The notes beneath the pieces are model-generated. The model worked only from the letters and a program-made list of their open reading frames with translations. It did not search any database and was not told the DNA's origin. Of a stretch of DNA of 64,000 nt, positions 12,346 through 25,700 are shown one piece after another. Origin of the DNA: Trichostrongylus colubriformis (Eukaryota; Nematoda; Chromadorea; Rhabditida; Trichostrongylidae); contig OZ022260.1 in NCBI GenBank assembly GCA_963978905.1, positions 13,381,725 to 13,445,724 on the forward strand. The letters are read 5' to 3'. A program made the translations under genes and the position numbers. How positions within the stretch are numbered: the first letter of the stretch is position 1; each line of letters starts with the position of its first letter.

Positions 12346-14007
12346 TGTCAAGAATCTCCATTTTTATTGTCTTTCAGTAAAACTTTTATTTTTTATTTTT
12401 CATTATCTTAGCACTGCTTTAATTTTCCTCTTATGTATTCTGATCATAGCATCCAAAAGTCCTTCAAGCAAAGTTTCAAAGCCATTTCTCGAAGGAATTT
12501 CTCGCCTGGTTTGGGATTTCTCATCGCGGATTGTTCTTTTCTTTTGAGCTCTCGACTTAGCCACGCTGACTGAGACTAAGTAATGAATCAAGGCTGGGTA
12601 GCACTTTCTTTGCACTGAAGCTGGTTAGAGCGTATGACAGCTTTGAATAAATTTTCTTTCTCCTTTCTTGTCGTCACACGAAGGAGAAGGACTCGCAGCA
12701 AGAAGAAATTCGTTCCTGGAAGATTCCAGAACACATAGTCAGGCGGAATTCCATGAGGATGTAACCGACATCTGAAAAGGAAGTGCAGATGGGTTTTGAT
12801 TTATGGTGCAGCCTCCCGAAGGCTGCATGGGTGGAGGAATCCTCAAGAGGGTTGCATCTCGAGTTGGAAAGTTGGAGAGGGTCCAGCTTTCGGGATTCCC
12901 ACGATTCCCCAATGATCACCACTTTATGAGTAATTTTTTGACCACCAATAAGACGATCTCCGAAGTAAGATAAGTCGCCGATCTATAGTCATATTGTCAC
13001 GAGGTAGCAATGTCATGTTTATCGATCGATTGACGACCTTTTTATTTAAATAGGCGCTACTTTTGAGCGGGTACAGGTAGCTCAGCTCGTCTCAACCGTG
13101 AGTCCTCTTCCTTTCATCTTTAACACTAAGCTGTTCCTTGCTTTCGGTGGTAAAAAAGTGCGCTGTGTTGTTTCCGTAAGCTAAGCACTATCATATTTTT
13201 CATCTTTTTGAATTCGATCAATGAGCGGGGGTAATTTTCTACGGAGATTGAAATATCGAACGATTTAAGCATCGGAAGTTGACCATATGGTGAACTGCAA
13301 CAGATCAGAGCGTGTGTGTTAAGGCAGAAAATACGCTCGCGTCGCGCCGGAAACTTATTATCTTGTGTCATAAGGTGGGTGTAGTGCAGGAGGAGCCGAC
13401 GCGGGCGTCGTGTCGCGCTGTCCGTTTCTTCTTTTTTCATTTCGTGCCCGGAAAATGTTGCGCCTTCACTGTCGCGGTCGCGATGCCGCATCAGCCCCAC
13501 CTGCGTTGCAACCGTCTTCCCCGAGTGAGCGCATATCTATTGCTTTGCGGGAGTGTGGCCGGTGAACGGCTCCACCTTCAGATGCCCATCTGAATCAGCT
13601 TGTTTAAATTCGCACAGATCTTTGCGAACTCTTCACAAATGTGCGAACCAGAAAGATGAGCATTTCCAGAGCGTTGGTGCCGTGTGAATCACTGTTTATC
13701 AAGGTGATTTTGGGTAGATTACTTTAAATGCGGGTTTATATCGGCCTTAGCAACTGCTGCGACAAATTCGCGTTAAAAGTCTGTAAGCAACTCTTATAAA
13801 CGCTACTAATATGGTAGCTAAGTTAGCGCAACATGTTATTTTAAACTTGGTGCCAGCATGTGAATGCTCTGAACCAGCAAAACTTTTATGATATACACAT
13901 ACAACAACATTATATGACTGCATCGTCATAGAACCCTATAACATAGGAAAATGAGCTCTCATGCAGAGGCGATACATACAGCAGAAAGAAACAATATGTC
14001 ATTGATA

Positions 14008-14624
14008 TTAGGTTGTTCGGAAAGAAATGCGCGTTGAATTCGTCCATTTATTTCTCTCCTACTGTGGAAGATTTTGTAAAACAGTTTTGTCTGTTGAAAA
14101 GAGATTTAGTTATGCATCTTTTGAAATATTTTTGTCTATGTCTTCTTTGTTTTTTTTCAAAGAAAAAAACAAAGTAGCCATAGACAAAAAAAAATTTCAA
14201 AAAATTCAAAAATAGAAAAATTTCAAAAAAAAGTCAAAAAAAGAAAAATTCAAAAATGATTCTTCAATTTTTTTCTTCAAGAATTTTTAGAAAAAATGCA
14301 AGATTCAATGCGATAAGCGATAAATATTCGTTGCAGTGCGTAATAATTTTTGCGGATGGATGTGGCTGTATAAAGTGTAAAGCAAAGTTCCAGCGTTTCA
14401 AAAACAGTACATAATTATAGCTTGGAGGACGAAGGACATGGAAGTCGGCCTCAAGTCGTTGAAACTTTTTTCATTTAAAAAAATCAAAGTAGACATAGAC
14501 AAAGATGTATGAAAAGAAGCACAAGAAAAATCTCTTCCTAATAGATAAAACTGTTCTAGAGAAGCTTCTATAGGAGGAGAGAAAATGGACAAATTCAACG
14601 CGCATTTCTTTCCGAACAACCTAA
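14008..14624. mobile_element. Non-autonomous mariner-type element
   Basis: Inverted termini of about 40 bp beginning TTAGGTTGTTCGGAAAGAAA, flanked by TA on both sides. Interior is AT-rich with no transposase. Copy A has the uninterrupted target near 7548-7556. Confidence 0.85.
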
Positions 14625-15623
14625 TACAAAATTTCGCATCTCTTTTTGGACGAGAAGCGATGTAGGGAAAGAAGAACAAAACATTTAAATCGATGTTTAT
14701 GTAGGAAGGAGACTCCGTCTTTTCGATTAAACGGTTTTGAACAAATGCAACTTGTCTCAGCTGCGGAAAACACACACGCAAGGCCATGAGAATACTGAGG
14801 CAGTGTGAAGAGTGTGCTCCACTTCGGTGAACATCATTCTTGGGTGATGTACCGGGATCTGAAGAAAAAGTAAGTAATTACAGTAGAAAACAAACAGCTT
14901 CGCTCATTAAGTTCATCACATTGAACAAGAAAATGGTTCATGAGGCTGCAGCTAATTTCGTGATCAGCTTGTGAGTATGAACTAGATATATATCGATCAG
15001 CGACTTCTGTCATGGCAACGCATGGGAAACTCATGCAGCAAAAGCGGGAAAGAGAACGCTCAGGTAAGAGAGCATTAGTCGATGATGGACCGCGTCACCC
15101 GTCACATCGCAACTTGTTTGGGTAAAATGATTTTGAACTGCGTAGGGACTGGACTATTTTGAATAAAGGATACGCAGGGATCACAGGAATCAGAGTCACT
15201 TTTACTACTTCACCAGCATACATGCCCTAAGTTTTCTTTTTTTTCAATTTTCTTTGCTATACCAACAAGGTTGTTAGGTTGAATTTTTATTGACGGTCTA
15301 GGCCAAGAGGCCGTCAAAAAATTCCATCTAACAACCTCGTTGCTATAGAAGAGAAAATTGTAATTGACATCAATGCCGAGGTTTTACGGAGAGAGAAGTT
15401 GGAATCTTTCTCTTTTTACTTTTCCAGTTCATGCATACACGTGTTTGTGTTTGCTACCTGAACTAATGTAACTGAATGAGCGAACAAATGAATAAATTTC
15501 AATCTTCAGCCACGGTTCTAATTATTTGTCGCTAGCAATTATATAGTCACACTTCGAACGCACGCCACGGTAACCATCAAGTATCACCATTGTGCCAGCA
15601 AGAGCAGCGAGCTTCAGCTTGTA

Positions 15624-16461
15624 TGAGGTTGAACCATAATTTCTGTTACACTTTTTTTTCCTTGAGGAAAACTGTGGAATCTTCTTGAGTATTTGGTAGT
15701 GGGGAGGTATATAAAGCGAGTGAAAAGGACTACTGATTAACACATTCATATTCTCTATGGCTTCAATTAGCAGTGAATCTACGAGAATTCGCGAGAGGTA
15801 CGAAATTCACGAACACCACCCCGGTTCCTCAGCATGCAGGCCACTAACCGAATCTACCAGTCGATGGGCCCAGGTACTGGCTCTCATAAGGCGGCAGCCC
15901 GATGGCTCGATCGACTCAAATTGAAACAGAAAAAAATTCAAAAATTTGCAAAGAGAAAAAAGAATTTTTTAAAATTTTCAAGAAAGGGAACTGTTGCCAT
16001 CCAACACGACAGCCACTGCCGATCTCTACTGCAGGGAATCGGACACCGTACCTGCAAAACTCACCGGAAAAATTAAACCGTGTCTTCTTCTTCCACGACA
16101 ACGCTCGCCCAAATGTGGCAAAGTTGGCGTGTCAAAGGATCCAGGGCCTTGCTTGGACGAAGATCCCTCACCCACCGTGATCTCCGGACATGGACCCAAC
16201 TGACTACCACCTATTCCGATCTCTGACCCACTTCCTCGGCGGACGGCAGTTCAAGGATGACCATTATTTCAAAATCGGCCTCCAGACTTTTTTCGACCAG
16301 AAATCCCTAGACTTCTATAAGCAAAGCATCTACAATCTCCTTTATCACTGGCAATATTGCTGATTATAATGGTACATGTCTTTGACTGAAGATAGACACA
16401 AATAAAGAAAATTAAATTTGAAATTTTTCCTCATTGTGTAACAGAAATTTGTCCAACCTAA
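15624..16461 (+). mobile_element. Internally deleted mariner element
   Basis: Termini TGAGGTTGAACC... and a complement ending CCAACCTAA, both carrying CTGTTACAC about 20 bp in, flanked by TA. Contains a broken transposase. Copy A has the empty site near 8262. Length 838 bp, compared with about 1.3 kb for full mariner elements. Confidence 0.85.
15757..16363 (+). pseudogene. Mariner transposase relic
   Basis: An ATG at 15757 opens a frame whose pieces, with frame changes, include NARPNVAKLACQRI, then PHPP and a YSPDMDPTDYHLFRSL block, which match the second and third catalytic regions of mariner DDD transposases. The first catalytic region is missing, so the element cannot be autonomous. Confidence 0.8.
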
Positions 16462-16691
16462 TATTTAAAGATATAAAATTACACTATTAGTGAAGAGTAA
16501 ATTACATAGAAGGACAAATACAGCAATACAGCTAACAGAAGGACTGATAGATTTTCTCGGAAATAAGCACCAATGGGTCCTTCGCTGCATTCATACACAG
16601 CGACCACAGTGTAAATGCAAGCATAGCTACCTAGAAGTTTTCCTGTTTCTAGGCAACCTTACATTGAAGTGTTGGTTTCAATTATATAAAC

Positions 16692-16697
16692 TTTATT
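16692..16697 (-). terminator. zig-1 polyadenylation signal
   Basis: AATAAA on the minus strand starts 10 nt after the zig-1 stop codon (16710-16708). The equivalent position in the decayed copy A is mutated. Confidence 0.6.
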
Positions 16698-16707
16698 AGG
16701 TGCTATT

Positions 16708-19700
16708 CTAAGAAGAGGGTGCACCCCATCGCATTCGGCGTCCGGCGCTATTTTGCCTGAGCCGTAAGAAAGGAAAGGAACCGCTTTCCTCTTCCACCTG
16801 TGGTTAAACGAAAATTGCAGACTGACACAGATTTGTGCAATGTTCTTGGGAAGTACCCTCATTAGGATAAGTCCTTCAGTAATTAGAGTAGCACTCACTG
16901 CCTATACTGCCGACGTTTTCTGAATTCGCATAATCCAATGACAATGGCAAGGAGAACGAGTATTATGATAATAACAGCTAACGGATATATCCATGCCAAT
17001 TCACCTGAAAATGAAATGTACTTACGTTTATTAAGAATCGCTTACAAGAGGAAACAAAACGTAGAACAAAGTTGTCTATTAAATTTTGGGCACTATTCAA
17101 GTACCACTACCCCTGATACCGCGAGTTGGTCGAAAAAATAATTTTCGTCAAACTTCGTCCGTGGGGGGGGGGGGGGGGTTACGTGGGGTACTGATCACGA
17201 ACAATATGACATCCGTTTTTGACGTTTGTGCCAATTTGGTGCAACTGCACCATGTTGGTGCAACAACTCGGCTTAGCCAACATGGTGAAATTGGACCAAA
17301 TCGGCGCAGACGCCAAAAACGTATCATATTCGTAATCAGCACTCCAAATAACTCCTCTGAGCAAGGTTTCAGCGATTTTGGTGAAACTGGGTTGTTGCAC
17401 CAACATTGTGCAATTGGGCGCAAACGCCAAAAACGGATGTCATATTCGTGATCAGCACCCCAAATAGCCCCCTAGGCAAAGTTGCAGCGAAAATTATTGT
17501 TTGACCACCTCGTGGTATCTGGGGTAGTGGTGGTTGAATAGTGCCAAATTTTGTCCTGAAAATATATATGGTAACAGATAGCTGAATGATGGCCAAATTG
17601 TATGAAAAGCGGACGTACGATTTTTATTGTCTACTAGTTTCATGTGAACTGGAGGCGTATTTTTCAGAAATTGAAAAGAAAGTGACTGGTGTAGGACGCA
17701 TCTTCAAGATCATACATGTATACGACATCTACGGTACGTTATTGACACCCCCCCCCCCCCCTACTTAACGAAACATTGAAAAATGCTCCCACTTCTTCAA
17801 TAATAGGCGAGTTGTCACGTTGCTTATCTCCAACGTAAGGGATTATTAGGGAAAAAAGGAGTAATTAAATCAAAGATCTTGGTAACTGTAACTCACTCTT
17901 CACATCCAACATTTTCTCGATTATAATTAACGGTTTGCTGGTTTTTCCACTGGCTGTGTATTCGTTAATGGCCTCACAGGTGTACAAACCAGCGTGCGGA
18001 TAGTCGGCCTCCGTAATCCGTACAGCGATACCTTCGAGCGTGACTTTATCACTGAGCTCTATAAATATGAAAAAAGAATTCAGGTCCAAGAAGAATGTCC
18101 AATCAATAATCATCTCAGTAAACGTCAATTTGTTTCAATAACGCTATTTGTTGTGTAAAGTCAGCAACGAAAGTCATAGATTGAGTATCAACCACAACGC
18201 TGGCAAATGCGTGCAATCGCCAGATGGTTAACTCGCGTCCCGCGCGAACAATTCGCCGCGTTCATACTTCGAGCACCGACGCCGGCCGTGAAGGTGGCGG
18301 CAGAATCATGAGCCTGCCCCCTACCACCGCGACACCACGATGACGCGCTCCCTTTGTAAAACGCGCGACCCAACCACACTACAGTATGATGGTTGTTGCG
18401 CGAGCACGAACTCGAATCCGAATTTTGGCATATTGCCAAGCCATTCGAATTTCGAATCCGAATTCGCGAGCTGTCGTCACTATCATCATACCCTAGGGGA
18501 GACGGTCGTTTGGCGCGGCCTCTGCAGCTAATTTTCCAAAGGGGCGCTGTCAAAGCTCCTCCCCTCAAAAGGCTTAGGCAAATCTGGGAGAGCCCAGACG
18601 GCGAAGGACACGCCCCCAACGGTGAGCAACGGCCCCTGCGACCCACTGGAAAATTAGCTACAGAGGCCGCGCCAAACGACATACACCCATACCCTAGTGT
18701 GGTTGGGTCAAGCGTCTTACAAATGGAGTGCGTCAAATGAGTGCTGTCGTAGTCGGCGACGGGCACATGGTTTTGCCGACGTTAAGTTGTCACCGTCGCT
18801 GCCATTATTGGCTTCGGTGCGCAGAGTATGAACGCGGCCCAAAAGTTGTACAAAGAATGAAATTACGGGTAGCTGGAGGTCACCGATCCTTGCCTCTGAG
18901 TGTGAACGCTGTCTGACGCAGAGCCTTGCAGCTCGCGATATTTGTTGTGCGCAGGCGGTAAATGCGCGCGAAGTGTGCGACTAACGTTACGCATTCTGCA
19001 TTGAGCGCGCAAAATCAATACCTGTTCCCAATAGAGAAAGAGTCTTTACGAACGGTAAATAACCTTTACAACAACATACAGAATAAAATTTTACAAGCAC
19101 GAAAGCTATGAACCAGGTGAGACTAAAATATACTCCATTTCGGAGCACCTGGTAGGGCGTGCCTACGAACATGGGTGAGTGGCGAGAGTGAGAGTGCGTG
19201 GCAAGAGTGAGAGAGATTGATAAACTCTCACCCAAGTGCGTAGGCCACGCCCTATCAGGCGCTCCGAAATGGACCATAACTCTGTTAATGGAGTGGTGCT
19301 GAACACATAAACACAAAAGCAGGAGCGCTGAGCACTAGTGCTCGGCCGTGTTGTGGACTTGCAGAACCTGGTGTGCGAAAAGGCACACGGCCTGGGTCTG
19401 GCACCATAATATCGGCATGACATATATCGAGCTAGTTGGCTGGTCGACATACAATCAAATCAGAATGCAGCATAGCAATTTTCCCGCTGTAGAAATCGAG
19501 TTGCGAAACCATTTCCAGTGTGCATGTTGATCCAAAATTCAATCTGAGAGCAGCCGTTTCTTTCGAAAAACTCCAGTTTATCCATTTCTATATACCTCGT
19601 TTTATGCGCAGTGCATTCAAAAGTGAAGGAAGAACAATGTTGGGACCAATCAAAGTGAGAGGGGAAGAAGACGTCGAAGCTCCAATCCCTCGCTAGGCTT

Positions 19701-22700
19701 AACTGAAATTCCTGTGCCCTCCTCCTACATGATAAAGCATCTGTCAAGGCATTCGTCTCATCTTCTCTAGCCTAAGCCAATGGAGGGAAAGGGGCTTCGA
19801 CGTAAAATTTGACGCTTCCACCGCTCCCCCTCCCACCCCCACTTTAGTTCACCCCAATGTTGATAATAAATTTTCACGGAATCGGAGGTGTGTGCCAATA
19901 GGGCAGAAAATTCGCTTTGTGGCGTCCAATGTACGACGGGATGATGAGAGCTATGCACAAGGCATGGATGGGTCTGAAGCGTTACCGGTGCTCTCCGCCT
20001 TCGGGACGTAATCGCTTCACGACTCAAATGATACGGCGTAACTAGTTCGCAGCATCGAGTTGCGCGCCTAAGGCCGCGGTCATACTCACCGCCAGCAGCG
20101 TGGTTGCGTTCACAGGCAGCAAGGGAGAGTGGCACGGGAGAGGTGTGATGACGCAGGCAACGAGGCAGGGTGGCATAGGCGGAGACGCAGAGATACGCAG
20201 CCACGCCCTGCCGCCGGCATCGCAGAGTACGACCGCGGCCACCCGAATTCTCCGTCCTAGTGGCACACACCCAATATTGATTGATTCCGAGATTTTAAAC
20301 AGTATAAAAAGTTCGACCATACTATTTACGACAAAGGAATTCGAGTGCGAATGTTGCTGGCAAAAAAGAATAATGCAATATTGCAGATAGGAGAACAAAC
20401 TAAAATGGCAGGAAAATTCTTCAAATGACACAGTAGAATCGAAATAATGGCAATGAAAAAACTGTTGGTGACTTTGAACGAGCTTTAATTTTGTCACGGT
20501 GAGGCTAAATGACTCAATAAAGCTAATAAAGAGATAATTTTTTCTTTACAAATTATCATTATTCCTATTGGAAATACATAGTCCGATCTCAAATAGAAGC
20601 ATTTGCCAATAATCGAATACAACTGATCTTGATTAGGATTTTGACCTAGCACCTTGAGAGGAAGGCAGGAAGCTAATAGCATTATTATCGAATAGCAGCT
20701 CTTTTCTCGAAACTTCCGAAAAGGGTGGCTTAAAGCCGGAAAAAGTAATGGATTGCTTGCCCGGAATGTAGATCAATAACTGAAAAAAAAGGTTGCCAGC
20801 ACAAAACGTGGTTGGAACCAGTGCCGGGGTGAACTCGCGCAGTTGATGGCGGAAGGATGATCGGTAGGTTCGGCGCTCAAAATGTGTGTGAACAACAGAT
20901 TATGTGGACTGGTCCTGGCTCTGTACCCTTTTCAAAACTGGTGGCTCGTAAGTGCGAATGTATGTCCATACATATCATGCGGTAGGGTAACTTTGACCGA
21001 TAATGGTTAGAACTGTTTACCTTAGTTATGCAGTCACTTATTCACTCACTGATTGATCACTTCACTACGGATATAACACGCCGCACTCACCAAGAGGTTT
21101 TCCGTCCTTCGTCCATTTGATTCCAGGAGTTGGATAACCGAAAACTGGACACGTGATGTTCACATCGCTTCCTCGCTGAAAAAATTAGATTGATCGGTGG
21201 ACGGGAAAGTCTTTGAGCCTTCAGCCTCTCACATCATATATCACATTTGCCGCAGTTCTTTTTATAAGTGTGTTGCAGTTTGAAGACACGAGGGACAATC
21301 TGGGCTACGGTAAAATCTACCGTAACGCTTGCAGTTCGTTGGGGCAGACATTGCACACACGACACCATGCTAAGAAATAAAGTGCGAATTTAATGGATTT
21401 CTTTTATCACGATCTCCTTTTTTCTTTCGCTTATTTTACCATTAATTATTGCGCTTGATTGCTGCTGTCTGTGGTCTCACTTATTTCACGTCATCATGAA
21501 TGAATGAAATACTCTACGAAACGACAAGTAACATCTTCTACAGCGAGCAACTCGGAAAGGGGATGTTGCAGTTCGAAGAGATGCACGAGAGATGCGAGTG
21601 TAGACCACAACGTCGCGCTTTTGAATCCGGTTCTACCGATGATCGCTTTTAGCCTCTAATGTTCTTTTCAAAAGGATAATTTCTTTCCGTTTTCCACTTT
21701 TTCCCGACCCCTCCCGGTTCCTTTAACATGAGCACAACGTGCAAAATGCACAGGAAAGGCTGGAAATCGAGAAATGTCACACTTACTGTTTGACACAGTT
21801 GAGTTTATATGCTAACAAAAGTAATTTATAAATAATTGGATTGAAAAAAGCACTCAATATGATAAATTCAAAGCTACATCAACAGTATCATTCAGGAATT
21901 TTGTTATTCCTTTGATTTGCAAAACAGCTTTGAATTAAAGGAATTCACAGGAATTTTGTGCGATCTACGGTGCTGCAGAATGCTCGAGGGCAATTTGTAC
22001 TGAACAGTGGTAAAGCCTGCAAAGCTGTACAGCAGCGAATGCTGGGCCTAAACAATATGCATGAAAGGCAGCTACACTCAGCTGAATGAGGATGATGAGG
22101 CCACGTTTATATTTTGCGCCGCCAGACTGTGGCTGTGTTCAAGTGAGGTAGAGTGGCACGGGGTAGGTGCAGAGTGACACAGACAACGACACAGGATGGA
22201 ATAGACGGAGGCGCAGAGACACGTAGCCATGTCCTGCGGCCGGTACCGCCAAGTATGAGCGTGGACTAAGATGGGCCTGCGGCTGGACGCGTTTGCGCAA
22301 GGTCAGCAGGGAGGACGTGAGGCCGATCATGTAGACGGCTCCTGTCCAGATAAAGTTGAGGGAGCAGCGGCTGCGATGGTATAGACACGTGCTCAGAAGA
22401 CTAGAAGACCACTTTGTAAGAACAGCACTGGAGTTCGAAGCTCAACAACAACGACCACCCGGGTTTCAAAGAAGAGATGGAGGGACGTCATCAAGAACGA
22501 CTTCAGCGAAGTGAAGGTCACATTACGTCTGACAAGAACAGCGGGCCCTGCAACGGCACGGGACCTACGCTACAGCGAAGAAGAAGAAGAAGCTAGAGCA
22601 ATCTCCAGCCATGAATCATCGAATGAAACTACTAGGTGGAGGCATGAAGCGGTCTTTAAAGAACCGAAAGAGGCCCGATTTGTGATGAGCATTCAAGGTT

Positions 22701-25700
22701 AGAAGCGATAATCGGTGGAAAACCCCAGATTCAAAAGGGCGACGCTGTGGTGTGTATCCATCACTTCGAGCTGCACACACTGACTATCCGAGTTGCCCTC
22801 TGTAGAGAAATTTTTTGTTGTCTCGTAGAGTGTATTTCATTCATTCGTTTATGTCAAATGAGTGAAGCAACACACAGCAACAAACAAGTAAAACAATCAA
22901 ATGAAGAACAAATGAAAGCGTAAGGAAAAAGTGCGATTACAAATAAAACCTAATGAATCCACTTTGATCTTTTGACAAGCCGTCGTGTGTACATTGCAGC
23001 AATTGTGAACCACCGTAATACCATAAAGTAAACCAAAATTATCCCCCTCCTGGTGTCTTTAAGCGGGAATTACGAAATTCGTTGATATATTGTAGGAGGA
23101 AGAGCGCTCTCTGACAAAACGCTACGTGACAAGTCGCTCGTATCCGGCGGGTGACCGCTGCATCAGAGCCGTCGGATTTTTTTTTTGGGAATGACTATAT
23201 CTGCACAACATTTTGCTGTATCGCTGAAAGAAAACTTTGAACTGACCCGAATATACTGTCGTTCTCCTTCCAGATGAAATTCATTGGTGCCTTTGACAGT
23301 AAAATGGTCATGATCAGTGATAGCCACTGGTCTAGCTGAAAATAGGTGATAGTATAAATAGTCAGAAATATTAATGATGGTAGTAATTATGAGTAATTGT
23401 AATGATTTTAAGGAAGGGAAAAGTGGAATATTCAGCACATGGAAATTCAATGAAAATGGCAGTCCACAATTTTCAATGAAAATGGCAGTCCACAATTATC
23501 ATGTTTGTGACAGTAATTATGTATGAAGACAGTGAATCAGAAGAGTGCAAAAGCCGGCATACACCCGATAATAAGCAGGCGCACTGAAGTAACACAAGAT
23601 TGAAAGTTTTCGATTTTCAAATAAAGATTGAAAAAGGCTGTAGCTGTGATGCCTCGTCAAACATTTCCAAGTCCGCATGAGTTTGAAAGATTACAGGGTT
23701 AATGTGGCTCGGGGGTAAGGAGGAGACGCAGCGTGCCGTCACGTCTTGAGAGATTGCTGACGACGCTGCCAACCCCCTTAAAAAGACTTGGGCAAATCCG
23801 GAAGAGCCCAGACGGCTAGAGAACACACCCCCAACACGATGCCGCTGGTGCGGCGAGTCTTGCCCCCCTTGAGCCTCATTGACCCAGATTATACCTTCTC
23901 TTTGAGTTCACAATTTATTAAAAACATTCTTGGTGCTTATCGATTTCTCTAATTACGCTATTGTTCCGCCTGAATTCCGACTTCGTATGCCAGGAATCTC
24001 CATTTTTATGGTATTTGAGTAAAACTTTTTTTTTTGAATTACCTTAGCACTCTTTAATGTCCCTCTTGTGTATTCTGATCCTAGCATTCAAAAGTCCCAC
24101 ATGCTGCAAGGTTTCAGAGCCACTAGAGGGAGTTTCTCGCCTGGTTTGGAATTTCTTATCACGGATTGTTCTTTTCTTTTGAGCTCTCGACTTAGCCATG
24201 CTGACTGAGACTAAGTAATGAATCAACGCTGGGTAGCACTTTCTTTGCACTACAGCAGGTATAACTGGTTTAAACGAATTTTCTTTGTCCTTTTCGTCAC
24301 ACGAAGGAGAATAGCTTGCAGCAAAAGAAGTTTATTCCTGGTAGATTTCAAAACACAAAGTCAGGCGGAATTCCATGAGGAGGCCAACCGACATTTAAAA
24401 GAAAGTGCAGATGGGTCTTGATTTATAATGCAGCCCCCTGAAGGCTGCATGCAAGAAATCCTCAAGGGGTTGCACTACGGGTTGAAAAGTCGGGGAGAAT
24501 CATTTTCGAAATTTTTTACGAGATTTTTCAACGATCACCACTTGATGGGTATTGTTTCCGTAGGCTAAGCCGAGTCATATCCGTCATCTTTTTGAATTTG
24601 ATCAATGAGCAGGGTAATTTTTCGGAAGATACAAATGTCGAACGACACCGGAAGGGGTTTATTTGGCAAATGGGGGGATTATGAAAGTAGAAGTGCTCAG
24701 CAATATAAGAGCACAGAAAGGACGACATGAAACTGCGAAAAAACCGAGGAATAGGAGCCCGAAAATCTCCCTTCTCTTTTACTTCCTTCTGCATCACCAG
24801 ACGGGGTGGACTCAAACAGACCGAGGCTGAATCAGCGCCACGATCGTTTTCCCGCCCTCCCCGGTGACTGGGCGAGGCCGCAGGACCGCACGACGACACG
24901 CCGTGCTGCGGGGTCGTCATAAGACCCCAAGCCGCCTTTTGATGCGCTTTTCGTCACATATGACCACTTTTGAAGAAAAAAGTTCGTTTCCAGAGAACTC
25001 CCAGATATCAGCCCTCGCTTATCCTTACTAGTGCCTTTTATCACCGGAAGTTGACCATTTGGTAGACTACAACAGGTCAGGGCGTGTGGGTCAAGACAGA
25101 AAATACGCGCGCGTCGCGTCTTGCACACGCACTTCTACAGATTCACTATCAGTTTTGAGAAACCTCTCGAAGTAATTGAAGTGAAACAGCTCCATACTTT
25201 TACGCAAATCGAAATCGACCGTACGAGCACTATATAAGCTAGTAGTCGGTCTCCCGTGATGTCACTGTTATTCTACACGGAACAGACATGTACTGATCAA
25301 TATAGACGTAGTCAAATATATATTGAATGGATGTGGGAAGGCGGTATAAGGCGTCGCTTTACGCCTTTGCACAATAGATCAAGACCAGTCTAACCAAACT
25401 GCCATGCCACCTATACACAAACGGTTCTGTACCTGTTCTAGCGATGAAATGAGATGATGGCCATTGACAGCGCGATTCACTTCATAATCCTAACGTTCTT
25501 TCAAACTCCAAAAAGCACAAAAAGTTCGACATTGGTCAGTTTTTTTTTTGAGCAGGCGCCATACCTTCCACGTTAATACGGAATCGCAGCAGCAGTTCAA
25601 TGTAATTTGGCCTATACAATGACTTACGTGAAAATGTCGATGTATCCTCTTGAGCGACTTTGGTACCAATTCATCCATTCAAAAGCAATAAAGGGTTGTA

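Larger units (their letters stand above)
11345..13380. repeat. Duplication copy C1
   Basis: Collinear with 23455-25125 in zig-1 intron 2. Shared blocks include AAAAGCCGGCATAC, a CCATTTTTAT block, GAGCTCTCGACTTAGCC with its flanks, and a block ending in GAAAATACGC near 13325 and 25100. Two TA-target inverted-repeat elements sit in C1 but not in C2. With copies A and B it forms one partial tandem duplication. Confidence 0.8.
13380..17860. repeat. Duplication copy B containing the functional zig-1 3' end
   Basis: Partner of copy A. It holds the intact transmembrane and terminal exons of zig-1, plus three insertions missing from A: 14008-14624, 15624-16461 and 17089-17545. Similarity to A fades near 17860, just before the second Ig2 exon. 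Confidence 0.85.
21295..23030. repeat. Element with ~350-bp diverged inverted termini
   Basis: The region 21295-21700 is imperfectly inverted at 22665-23030; for example a GAATGAATGAAATA block near 21497 is matched by its complement near 22846, and a CAGCGAGCAACTCGG block by CCGAGTTGCC. The interior carries a LINE fragment. A partial third copy of the terminal sequence lies at about 26330-26520. Located in zig-1 intron 3. Confidence 0.6.

Noticed and set aside
17748..17761. Poly-C run (and G/C runs near 4188, 17163, 35157, 37418 and 40521)
   Set aside because: Simple homopolymers, common in this genome type; no G-quadruplex-style spacing to justify a functional claim.
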